This document shows positions 1 through 7,283 of a DNA stretch of 64,000 nt, one piece after another. The notes below the pieces were generated by a model. The model made no database searches. It was given only the letters and a program-made list of their open reading frames with translations, and was not told where the DNA came from. The first letter of the stretch is position 1. The number at the start of each line of letters is the position of its first letter. Source of the DNA: Edaphobacter sp. 4G125 (lineage in GTDB: Bacteria; Acidobacteriota; Terriglobia; Terriglobales; Acidobacteriaceae); assembly GCF_014274685.1 (NCBI RefSeq), contig NZ_CP060393.1, positions 3,221,501 to 3,285,500 of the forward strand. The letters are read 5' to 3'. The position numbers were made by a program, and so were the translations under genes.

Positions 1-836
1 CGTTCCTTGGCCCATCGAAGCGCATGTTGCCATGCCCCTTGCGCGAGACCCAGCATTTGGGCACCGATGCCGATGCGTCCTTCGTTGAGAGTTTCGATGG
101 CGATCTTGTAGCCCTTGCCCGGCTCTCCTAGTACCTGCGAAGCAGGAAGAACGCAGTCACGGAAGATCAGTTCGCATGTGCTGGAGGCGCGGATACCAAG
201 TTTGTCTTCTTTCTTGCCAAGGGAAAAGCCGGGGGTATCTTTCTCCACGAGAAATGCGGTGATCCCCTTGTAGCCCGCAGCGCGGTCGATTGTTGCAAAG
301 ACAATAAAAATACCCGCCTCTTTCGCATTTGTGATCCAGAGCTTCTGGCCATTTAATACATAGCGATCGCCCTGCCGGGAGGCGCGCGTCTCCAATGCGA
401 AAGCATCTGAGCCGGAACCTGCTTCGCTCAACGCATAGGCTCCGATCGTATCGGCAGCAAGCCGGGGGAGATATTGCTGCTTCTGCTCTTCCGTAGCCCA
501 TCGTCGAAGAGCGTTGATGCAAAGCGTATTCTGCACATCGACAAGAACGCCAACCGCCGGATCGACGGCCGAAATCTCTTCGACGGCAAGAATGGCCTCA
601 AAGAATGTCCCCTCAGGACCACCATACTGTTCGGGAATCTCAATTCCCATCAACCCAAGCTCAAAGAGCTGGCGAAGGAGCTTTGGGTCCATCTGCTGTG
701 CTTCATCCATGGAACGGACGAGCGGCCCGATTTCAGCAGCAGCGAACTTTCGCACCGTCTCACGAAAGAGCTGTTCGTCCTCGCTCAGGCGCGTTAGTGC
801 AACTCGGTTGGATGTGGCAGACTCACGAAGATCCAT
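1..836 (-). CDS. Acyl-CoA dehydrogenase, C-terminus cut by window edge
   Basis: Flavoenzyme that introduces the alpha-beta double bond in acyl-CoA during fatty-acid or branched-chain amino-acid breakdown in the cytoplasm. The frame reads down from an ATG at 836 and is open to base 1, giving 278 codons of a family that is usually about 380-400 residues. Seen: an N-terminal helical domain, then YALSEAGSGSDA (the FAD-binding signature of the family), LWITNA, and the central beta-domain stretch with CELIFRDCVLP. The catalytic glutamate would lie in the missing part. No strong ribosome site precedes the ATG. It is divergent from the MFS gene at 941. Substrate specificity cannot be told from this fragment. 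Confidence 0.9.
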   Translation of the reverse strand, partial: MDLRESATSNRVALTRLSEDEQLFRETVRKFAAAEIGPLVRSMDEAQQMDPKLLRQLFELGLMGIEIPEQYGGPEGTFFEAILAVEEISAVDPAVGVLVDVQNTLCINALRRWATEEQKQQYLPRLAADTIGAYALSEAGSGSDAFALETRASRQGDRYVLNGQKLWITNAKEAGIFIVFATIDRAAGYKGITAFLVEKDTPGFSLGKKEDKLGIRASSTCELIFRDCVLPASQVLGEPGKGYKIAIETLNEGRIGIGAQMLGLAQGAWQHALRWAKE

Positions 837-940
837 AAGGAAACTGAGTCTAGCATTGCACCAACAGACAGAACAGCAGACCGGCCTTTCTGCAAGGATT
901 CAACAAAAGGTTTTACACTGGAGTTTCTGGTCTTTTACGG

Positions 941-2179
941 ATGACGAAGAAGCCCAACCCGACTCCCCGAACACCCCTTCCCTTCCTTGGAATAGCCTGC
1001 GCAGTCGGGGTTTCAACAATGTATTACAACCAGCCTTTGCTGGAAGAGATCGGACGCACGTACGGTGCGACAGCCGGGCGCACAGGATTTATCGCTGTCG
1101 CCACGCAGGTCGGATACGCGATCGGCCTGTTGTGCTTTGTTCCATTAGGCGATGTGCTGGAGCGACGCGCGCTTATGATGCGCATGTTCGCTGCGGTTGC
1201 GGTCGCACTCATCTTTGTCGCACTGGCTCCGACGCTTGCCTGGATGATTGTGGGTTCGGTTTTGATCGGCATTCTGTCCTCCGTAACTCATGTTGTGCTG
1301 CCGATCGCTCCGGACCTTGTCAGCCACGAAGAACGCGGCCGCGCCATCGGCACAGTAATGACGGGCCTGCTGCTGGGAATTCTGCTGGCCCGCACCTTTG
1401 CAGGCTGGATCAGCCATCTGACAGGTTGGCGCTACGTCTTCGGTATCGCCGCTGTGATGAATGGAGCTTTTGTACCGCTGCTCTGGCGCATTATGCCGAA
1501 GCTGCCTCCAAAGCAGAAACTCGGTTACGGCGAAGCGATGCGTTCTCTCTGGACGCTTTATCGCACCCAGCCCTTGCTGCGCGAGTCTGGTGAGATCGGC
1601 GCGCTGGTCTTTGCCTCCTTCAGTTGCTTCTGGACGACGCTCGCGTTTCTGCTCGAGAGTCATTACCATCTCGGAGCAGGAGTGGCGGGAACGTTTGGGC
1701 TGGTCGGCGCAGCTGGAGCGATGGTCGCGCCGCTGGCAGGCAAACTTGCAGACCGACACGGCTCCCGATGGGTAATCTCCGTCGGTATGGCGTTGCTGGC
1801 TTTCTCCTACTTCTTCCTTTGGGGCCAGGAGCGAGCCCATGCTGCCGTTACGGTGCATCTGATCGCTTTGGCCATTGGAGTCATTGTGCTGGATATCGGA
1901 GCACAGATGTGCCAGGTGGCCAACCAGACACGCATCTTTGGATTGCTTCCTTCGGCACGCAGCCGGCTTAACACCGTCTATATGACGATCTACTTCACGG
2001 GCGCTGCGCTAGGATCGGCCCTTTCGACAATCGCCTGGGTACATTGGAAGTGGAATGGCGTCTGCGCACTCGCCCTCGGATTGGTAGGGCTGGCAGCGCT
2101 TCGTCACCTCTCAGGACGTCGCGTAGCCAGCGAAGATCATTGCCATCCCACTCGTGAAGACGAGCTGATGGAAGCCTAG
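941..2179 (+). CDS. MFS transporter (sugar-efflux/YnfM-like)
   Basis: Major facilitator superfamily exporter in the inner membrane, 412 residues, the usual size for a 12-helix carrier. Hydrophobic segments run through the whole protein. The loop between helices 2 and 3 carries the MFS motif A variant GDVLERR, and an early YYNQPLL stretch is typical of the YnfM/AraJ-like drug or sugar efflux branch. It stands alone, divergent from the acyl-CoA dehydrogenase, with about 100 bp between them for both promoters. The substrate is not predictable. The C-terminus is hydrophilic and acidic (SEDHCHPTREDELMEA). Confidence 0.85.
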   Translation: MTKKPNPTPRTPLPFLGIACAVGVSTMYYNQPLLEEIGRTYGATAGRTGFIAVATQVGYAIGLLCFVPLGDVLERRALMMRMFAAVAVALIFVALAPTLAWMIVGSVLIGILSSVTHVVLPIAPDLVSHEERGRAIGTVMTGLLLGILLARTFAGWISHLTGWRYVFGIAAVMNGAFVPLLWRIMPKLPPKQKLGYGEAMRSLWTLYRTQPLLRESGEIGALVFASFSCFWTTLAFLLESHYHLGAGVAGTFGLVGAAGAMVAPLAGKLADRHGSRWVISVGMALLAFSYFFLWGQERAHAAVTVHLIALAIGVIVLDIGAQMCQVANQTRIFGLLPSARSRLNTVYMTIYFTGAALGSALSTIAWVHWKWNGVCALALGLVGLAALRHLSGRRVASEDHCHPTREDELMEA

Positions 2180-2221
2180 AAAGCTACAACCATTAGGCAG
2201 AACGCGTGTGGATGTCCAACA

Positions 2222-2392
2222 TCAACCTAGCCAGGCAAACATATAAACCAGACCTAACATCCCCAGAGCAATCCAAAACAGCCATTCTTCTGACTTGATT
2301 CTGATTCCGGAGCGTTGAGGAATTTCTCGAATCCAAACAACAATGTCTCGACATGTTTCTCTAAAACCAGCTCTATCGAAAGCATCTGTCAT
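2222..2392 (-). CDS. Small single-pass membrane protein (hypothetical)
   Basis: A 56-residue frame in the gap after the MFS gene, starting MTDAFDRAGFRETC and ending with one clear hydrophobic helix (WLFWIALGMLGLVYMFAWLG) at the very C-terminus, which would be a tail anchor. A GTG immediately precedes the ATG (2393-2395) and an AGAGGA lies 10 nt before that GTG, so either start could be used. The base-paired gap has no other gene. No family is recognised. The coding claim rests on the sharp charge/hydrophobic layout and the ribosome site; it could still be chance. Confidence 0.4.
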   Translation of the reverse strand: MTDAFDRAGFRETCRDIVVWIREIPQRSGIRIKSEEWLFWIALGMLGLVYMFAWLG

Positions 2393-2630
2393 CACGAATA
2401 CCTAGTCCTCTTACTTTTAAGTTCTTCCGATCCTCTTTCACAAGGGATCTGGAAAGAACAAGACAGGGGCTGGCCGACAGATGCAGTACTACCGCGTTTC
2501 GCAGACATCCTACCATGCAAGCCGCTTTCCGCTTCTTCCGCAATTCCCTGGCGCGCTGAAGTCCCCAGGCGCTCTCCTGTCCCCGGCAAGGACAATTGCT
2601 CTCATCCCCGAATGGCGTTACAGTCTAAGT

Positions 2631-2990
2631 GTGAAGCACTGGAGCCATCGTCGCCATCTATTGACCCTGCTCCTCGCCTGCTTGTGGATTGCGACAGCGG
2701 CTTTCGCTGAGCATGCTTCCGCAGAGTTTCCGCTATGTCAGCCTGAAAGAGCGCCTTGCTGCCCGCCACCAGTCAACACGACGAATACGTCCTGTCCTAC
2801 CTGCAATCTGTCTGCGCCCATTGCGGTAAAGGATGAAAGCAAACAGGAGCGCTCACGACCTGTTCTGCAGACTAGCAATACGCAAAGCGATCGCCCGAGT
2901 CTGTCTGTCGTCGCATCGATCCGCGAATTAACTCCGGGCCTCAGATATCAACGAATCGTATTTGCTCTCAAAGACGACCTTCGCATCTAG
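2631..2990 (+). CDS. Secreted Cys-rich small protein (hypothetical)
   Basis: A 119-residue frame from a GTG at 2631. The frame is open further upstream, but that part lacks protein-like features, whereas the GTG start gives a textbook signal peptide: KHWSHRR, a leucine-rich core, then AFAEHASA as cleavage region. The mature part begins with two cysteine clusters (CQPERAPCCPPP and CPTC) and then becomes polar and probably disordered. The cluster layout suggests a metal- or thiol-related role outside the cytoplasm, but this is inference. It is followed 87 bp later by another secreted Cys-rich peptide, so the two may form one unit. No named family recognised. Confidence 0.5.
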   Translation: MKHWSHRRHLLTLLLACLWIATAAFAEHASAEFPLCQPERAPCCPPPVNTTNTSCPTCNLSAPIAVKDESKQERSRPVLQTSNTQSDRPSLSVVASIRELTPGLRYQRIVFALKDDLRI

Positions 2991-3077
2991 AGACGATCTT
3001 CCTTTCCTCTGAGCAGCGCACCGGAATATTCGGCATGCGACGTCCCTCAACAGCTCGATCAAAAGGAGATCATCACC

Positions 3078-3206
3078 ATGAAATTCAAAGCATTCTCATT
3101 CGCGGTTATCGCAGTTCTATTTCTTTCGCTATCAGCACAAGCCGCAACCGCCTTCAACTGTTGCGATAAGCCTGCCTGCTGCGATGGCAGCAGTTGCTGC
3201 AACTAA
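3078..3206 (+). CDS. 42-residue secreted Cys-rich peptide
   Basis: Short gene with a strong ribosome site (AAGGAG, 3063-3068) before the ATG. The product starts MKFKAFSF, has a hydrophobic core and an AQAA-type signal cleavage site, and leaves a mature peptide of about 20 residues with seven cysteines in three CC pairs plus one (NCCDKPACCDGSSCCN). Such density suggests metal chelation or multiple disulfides, similar in spirit to metallothionein-like peptides; that is inference. It is followed by an 11-bp perfect hairpin at 3226-3263. It is too short for family assignment, but start, signal and terminator together make it a convincing gene. Confidence 0.7.
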   Translation: MKFKAFSFAVIAVLFLSLSAQAATAFNCCDKPACCDGSSCCN

Positions 3207-3225
3207 ACAATAGCGAATGATCGAG

Positions 3226-3263
3226 GCCCACATTCTTCTGGTATCAACCGAGAGAATGTGGGC
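3226..3263 (+). terminator. Hairpin after the Cys-rich peptide gene
   Basis: Perfect 11-bp inverted repeat GCCCACATTCT / AGAATGTGGGC with a 16-nt loop, 20 bases after the stop of the 42-residue peptide. The T-tail is weak (TCGTTAAAA), so it may act as a terminator or as a 3' stabilising stem. Confidence 0.55.
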
Positions 3264-3480
3264 TCGTTAAAACACAAGCACTTTTTCTAAGTATGCCCAC
3301 AGGATTGTCTCTAGCCACGATCCCTAATGAGTTGGCGCACTCGGCACAAGGGACATTCCCACGGAAAGAAGCCAAGACGTCCAAGAATTTTTTCTTCCCA
3401 AAATCCGTGGCTACGCAATCGGCGCATAGGAGCAGAGCATTTGCAGATTTGCACCTGCAACAAATAGTTTGCGACAACAA
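3244..3480 (-). CDS. Putative small zinc-ribbon protein
   Basis: A 78-residue frame on the minus strand with TTG starts at 3480 or 3477. It shows a C-x2-C-x8-C-x2-C pattern (CCRCK...CADC) and a further CAEC about 20 residues on, the layout of small treble-clef or zinc-ribbon proteins. No clear ribosome site is seen and the stop lies inside the hairpin at 3226-3263. The opposite-strand frame over the same bases has no protein-like features. The cysteine spacing is the only support, so this is tentative. Confidence 0.35.
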   Translation of the reverse strand: MLSQTICCRCKSANALLLCADCVATDFGKKKFLDVLASFRGNVPCAECANSLGIVARDNPVGILRKSACVLTSPHSLG

Positions 3481-3669
3481 GATTAGTCAAGTGTTTTTAG
3501 CCCATTCATCGGATGGCTCTTGAATGGGACCACCGCCATAAATTGGTTTGAAGTTCGCGGCGCTGAAGGTAGTGTCGAACGGCGTGCCCCCAAAGGATTC
3601 AAAATGATAATCTGGGCCACGCGCTTTGCCGGTAGTTTTCTTTCATGTCCAGTTACGAAAGGATATTTC

Positions 3670-4935
3670 ATGTTGAACTCTGTCCGCTGTTGGGTTACGA
3701 CCACAAGCTTGTTGTTGGTCGCCTGCACGCCCTTCCTTGCTGCGCAGGAATCTTCTCAACACGGTTGGTATACGCCACTGACCAATGGTGACGGACTGCG
3801 CTATCCACTGGAAATCGGACCGCTCACATCACACCTTGTCGGCACCGGCATTCATCCGGTGAAAGGCTCCGACGGGCTGATCCATGTTGCGTATGCACTT
3901 CAGCTCACGAACTCCTGGAGCCTACCGGCAACCATCAAATCCGTTGAAGTGGTCGACCCGGCACATGGCAATCAGGTAAGCGGCAAGAACCGCGTTCTCG
4001 ACATCAAGAACGAAGACGTAACCGGTCAGGTGAAACTCTTCAGTTTGCCGGGAACGATGAACAAGGAGAGCTACACCACCCAGATTCCGAGTGGACAGTC
4101 CGGTGTAATGTTCTTCGACATTACTTATGACGACATCAGCCAGGTACCAAAGGCGATTGCGCACCGGATCACGGTTACGACTCCTCCGACTCCGGTAGGA
4201 ACGGAGCACACGACGACTGGCCACTCCATTCCGATTGGTCGCGAAGCAATAGTGATCAGCCCGCCTTTAAAAGGGAGCGGTTGGGTGAACGGCAACGGAT
4301 GTTGCCTGGAGGTCGGCCCACATCGCTTCGTCACCAATCCAATGAATGGCACGCTCGATCCCAGCGAGACTTTCGCCATCGACTGGGTACAGGTTGATGC
4401 TCATGGTTTCGCATACCGGACAGACGGCAAGAAGCCGCAAGATTGGATTGGTTACGGCGCAGAAATTTTGGCAGTCGCGCCAGGCACAGTGGTTGAAGTC
4501 GTGAGCGGCCTGTCAGACGTAATTCCGGGGAAGAATCCCGAAGGTTTGACGATCGCGCATATTGCAGGCAATCGCGTAATCATTGACATGGGCTCGGGAC
4601 GCTACGCAATGTATGCACATCTCGCGCCGGGCAGCATTCAGGTGCACGTCGGCGACTACGTCCGGCAGGGGCAGAAGCTCGGCCTGTTGGGAAATACGGG
4701 TAACTCCAGCGCGCCGCATCTCCATTTTCAGATCATGGACCGGCCATCGAGTCTGGACGACACATCCCTTCCGTTCGTATTCGATCAAATGAATCTAGAG
4801 GGACGTGTGCTGCTGGATCTGACAACTTTGGACGAAAACACGGACAAGAAAATCGCGCTACACATCGACAAGAACGATGCAAAGCCGCTCACCCGCACAA
4901 TGCCACTCTCACGCGATGTTTTGGGGTTTCAGTGA
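3670..4935 (+). CDS. Secreted M23-family (LytM-like) metallopeptidase
   Basis: Predicted peptidoglycan endopeptidase or inactive LytM factor exported to the periplasm, 421 residues. The frame is open upstream to 3520, but the ATG at 3670 has AAAGGA just before it and begins a signal peptide (MLNSVRCW, then a hydrophobic run ending FLAAQ). The middle about 250 residues are a beta-rich domain of unknown role. The C-terminal M23 domain (about 265-370) contains the conserved YAHL, GQKLGLLGNTGNSSAPHLHF zinc-site stretch, with both HxH histidines; the usual first HxxxD is not obvious. It stands alone. Related acidobacterial proteins of this build are common; whether it cuts peptidoglycan is not shown by sequence. 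Confidence 0.8.
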   Translation: MLNSVRCWVTTTSLLLVACTPFLAAQESSQHGWYTPLTNGDGLRYPLEIGPLTSHLVGTGIHPVKGSDGLIHVAYALQLTNSWSLPATIKSVEVVDPAHGNQVSGKNRVLDIKNEDVTGQVKLFSLPGTMNKESYTTQIPSGQSGVMFFDITYDDISQVPKAIAHRITVTTPPTPVGTEHTTTGHSIPIGREAIVISPPLKGSGWVNGNGCCLEVGPHRFVTNPMNGTLDPSETFAIDWVQVDAHGFAYRTDGKKPQDWIGYGAEILAVAPGTVVEVVSGLSDVIPGKNPEGLTIAHIAGNRVIIDMGSGRYAMYAHLAPGSIQVHVGDYVRQGQKLGLLGNTGNSSAPHLHFQIMDRPSSLDDTSLPFVFDQMNLEGRVLLDLTTLDENTDKKIALHIDKNDAKPLTRTMPLSRDVLGFQ

Positions 4936-5060
4936 GGAAGAGCCTTCTTGGACCGAAGTGTCATCAACCTCAACATTCTGCAACCATGCAGCGTTTGTGA
5001 ATTTCGAACGAGTTGCTACATTGTTGTAAGAACCTGTAACGAACAGGATCCAATCACCTT

Positions 5061-6428
5061 ATGAAAAAAGACCAAATCGACATTGCAGCCAGGGCAGTAA
5101 ATTCACTCCCAATCACCAAGACTATGGAGTCGAACTCCGTCTTCACTCGACGTGAAATGTTGGGACTAACCGGGATGGCCGGGATGGCGGCTTTGACCGG
5201 TATCGTACCCAATGCTGTTGCGCAGACCGCACAAAAGCGGCCTCGCATCGCCGTTCTCGCCAGCTATTGGGGTCTGCCAACCTCGCATGCGGACTGGATC
5301 GTCAACAAGCTCATCGACGGCTACTGGTGGCATGGCGCCCACACGCCTTCGCAGATCGACGTGGCCGGCGTCTACCTCCATCAGTTCGACACCAGCCTGC
5401 TGGCGCAGAAGATCTGCAAGGCCAAGAACATCCCCATCTTTAAAACGGTCGGCGAAGCCGTCACGCTTGGCGGCAACGAGCTCGCAGTCGATGGCGTCGT
5501 CATCGTCTGCGAACATGGCAACTATCCAACCGACCTCAAGGGGCACTGGCTCCTGCCGCGCTGGTGGATCTATCAGCAGGTCATCAAGGTCTTCGAGCAG
5601 AGCAAACGCTCCGTGCCCGTCTTCAACGACAAGCACCTCTCCTACAACTGGGACGACGCCAAGTGGATGTTTGATAAATCGCGGGAGCTGAACTTCCCCC
5701 TCAGCGGTGGTTCTTCCATCCCGGTCTTCTTCCGCAAGCCCGAAATAGACCTTGCTGTCGATACGCCGATTAAGAACTCGATCGTCGTCGGGGCCGCTCC
5801 AGACGAGGGAGCCATCTTCCATTGCATCGACACCCTCCAGTCCTTTCACGATCGCCGCAAGGGCGGTGAGACAGGCGTAAAGTCGGTGCAGTCCATTCGC
5901 GGGCCCGAGACATGGAAGTGGGTCGCTGAGAACCCCTGGGCCAACAACCTGCTTGAAGCTGTGCGAAAGAGCTTTGACCGCAAGCCCGGCTACTACCAGG
6001 AGACCAAGCGGTCAGCCGTCTGCATCGTGGAATACAACGACGGCACCAAAGGCGCCGTCATCTCCGGCGAGGGCGGTGGTTGGACCTACGCCGGCGAGAT
6101 CGAAGGCCAGAAGGACCCGACCATCATCTCCATGGTCGACTTCCCCATGCCCATCGGCCAGTACCACGCAACCAACGCCTTCGCGCACTGGATCATCGAG
6201 ATGATGCTCACCAAAAAGGAGCCCTTCAACGCCGAGCGGCTGCTCCTCTCCACCGGCATCACCAACCACTACATGGACTCCAACTGGCAGAACGGCCAAT
6301 ACTCCGCCGTGGGCCGCGTCGTCGAGACGCCGTACATGAACATGAAGTACCACTCGACCCACGGCGCGATGTATGAAACCGCCCCCCGCCCACCGAACAG
6401 ACCCTACATCCGCGGCTTTACATCTTAG
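5061..6428 (+). CDS. Tat-exported protein of unknown function, Rossmann-like N-terminus
   Basis: A 455-residue protein with a twin-arginine signal (TRREMLGLTGMAGMAAL, then AVAQ). The ATG at 5124 would place the twin arginines 9-10 residues from the N-terminus and is an equally good start; neither has a strong ribosome site. After the signal, RPRIAVLASYWG begins an alpha/beta domain resembling the nucleotide-binding fold of Gfo/Idh/MocA proteins, but no clear GxGxxG is seen. Aromatic-rich stretches (YWWHGAHTP, LLPRWWIYQQ) are distinctive. I recognise it as a type found in acidobacterial and planctomycete secretomes but cannot name a reaction. It ends before a strong terminator hairpin at 6484-6515. 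Confidence 0.7.
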   Translation: MKKDQIDIAARAVNSLPITKTMESNSVFTRREMLGLTGMAGMAALTGIVPNAVAQTAQKRPRIAVLASYWGLPTSHADWIVNKLIDGYWWHGAHTPSQIDVAGVYLHQFDTSLLAQKICKAKNIPIFKTVGEAVTLGGNELAVDGVVIVCEHGNYPTDLKGHWLLPRWWIYQQVIKVFEQSKRSVPVFNDKHLSYNWDDAKWMFDKSRELNFPLSGGSSIPVFFRKPEIDLAVDTPIKNSIVVGAAPDEGAIFHCIDTLQSFHDRRKGGETGVKSVQSIRGPETWKWVAENPWANNLLEAVRKSFDRKPGYYQETKRSAVCIVEYNDGTKGAVISGEGGGWTYAGEIEGQKDPTIISMVDFPMPIGQYHATNAFAHWIIEMMLTKKEPFNAERLLLSTGITNHYMDSNWQNGQYSAVGRVVETPYMNMKYHSTHGAMYETAPRPPNRPYIRGFTS

Positions 6429-6483
6429 GTCAACATATAAAGCATTTCGGGGGAGTTAAGAGGGCCACATTAACATGGACGCC

Positions 6484-6519
6484 AATGGACAACATATAAA
6501 TATATGTTGTCCATTTTTC
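6484..6519 (+). terminator. Rho-independent terminator after the Tat-exported protein gene
   Basis: Perfect 15-bp palindromic stem (AATGGACAACATATA and its complement) around a 2-nt centre, followed directly by a run of T. It lies 55 bases after the stop at 6428 and reads as a terminator on the plus strand. The stem is A/T-rich, unlike its surroundings. Confidence 0.75.
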
Positions 6520-6560
6520 ATTGACTTACAGACTTTATTGAACGTTCCTGGAAGGGTTTG

Positions 6561-6637
6561 TGGTGAGCGAGGCAGGGATCGAACCTGCAACCCCGAGCTT
6601 AGAAGGCTCGTGCTCTATCCGATTGAGCTACTCGCCC
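6561..6637 (-). tRNA. tRNA-Arg (anticodon UCU)
   Basis: The minus strand folds into a full cloverleaf: acceptor GGGCGAG paired with CTCGCTC (one G-U), D-loop AGCTCAATCGGATAGAGC, anticodon stem GAGCC with loop TTCTAAG giving UCU, T-arm GGTTCGATCC, and an encoded CCA at 6561-6564. A TACAAT -10 box lies upstream on the same strand at 6661-6666. It reads AGA codons. Confidence 0.97.
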
Positions 6638-6773
6638 ACGTACCGTGGTCTTTCTCTTTGATTGTAACCGCGATAACGGAAAATCAGGATTGGGCGGGAA
6701 TCCCAGGGTTACTGCATCCGTAAGCAAATTCTGTACTTCGGCTGGATCTTCAGGTTCGAAACGCTCCAGTACA

Positions 6774-6794
6774 ACATATCGTGATACGATATGT
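6774..6794. promoter_or_regulatory. Candidate MarR operator
   Basis: Perfect palindrome ACATATCG-TGATA-CGATATGT (8-bp arms, 5-nt spacer), ending 3 bp before the GTG start of the MarR-family gene. Size and position fit an autoregulatory site for a dimeric winged-helix repressor. The link to this regulator is inferred from position. Confidence 0.55.
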
Positions 6795-6797
6795 ATA

Positions 6798-7283
6798 GTG
6801 AAGGGGACGAAAGAACAAGATATTTCTGAAGGACATATTCAGACCTTGGCGGATTTCCGCTTTGTTTTGAGGAACTTTCTCCACTTCAGTGAATCTGCAG
6901 CATTACGAGTGGGCCTGACCTCGCAGCAACATCAGCTTCTTCTCCAGATAGCAGGAGCTGCGCCCGATACTGCCCTTACAGTGGGCTATCTGGCCAGCAG
7001 ACTTGTCCTTCGACACCATAGCGTCGTGGAGCTATGCAATCGATGTGAGGAAGCGGGATTGATCGCAAGAGAGCGAAATCCTCAGAACCGCCGAATGGTC
7101 GTGTTGAAGCTGACGGAGGCCGGAAGAGAGGTCTTGCGAGAGCTTTCCATTGACCACTCGCGGGAGCTGAATCAGCTTGCACCCCAACTCATTCGTTCGC
7201 TGGAGATGCTTTCCAATGCGGCACATTGCCGTACCTCAGAAGAAGAAGAAAGAAATAGCGGGAATCCTCGATGCGACGCCTGA
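6798..7283 (+). CDS. MarR-family transcriptional regulator
   Basis: Dimeric winged-helix DNA-binding regulator, 161 residues from a GTG at 6798; the frame is open to 6645, but that part overlaps the tRNA promoter and lacks protein character. Seen: recognition-helix region LASRLVLRHHSVVELCNRCEEAGLIAR and the wing with the typical ERNPQNRRMVVLKLTEAG ending. A palindrome directly before the start is the likely operator. The last 13 bases overlap the ClC gene, so the two are co-transcribed and translationally coupled, suggesting that the regulator controls the channel. Effector unknown. Confidence 0.85.
   Translation: MKGTKEQDISEGHIQTLADFRFVLRNFLHFSESAALRVGLTSQQHQLLLQIAGAAPDTALTVGYLASRLVLRHHSVVELCNRCEEAGLIARERNPQNRRMVVLKLTEAGREVLRELSIDHSRELNQLAPQLIRSLEMLSNAAHCRTSEEEERNSGNPRCDA

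Noticed and set aside
2315..2710. 131-codon plus-strand frame
   Set aside because: Overlaps the secreted Cys-rich gene in another frame and lacks a signal or domain.
3293..3523. 76-codon plus-strand frame after the Cys-rich peptide
   Set aside because: No ribosome site or motif; the minus-strand frame over the same bases has the better cysteine pattern.
6475..6723. 82-codon plus-strand frame
   Set aside because: Runs across the tRNA-Arg gene and the terminator hairpin.
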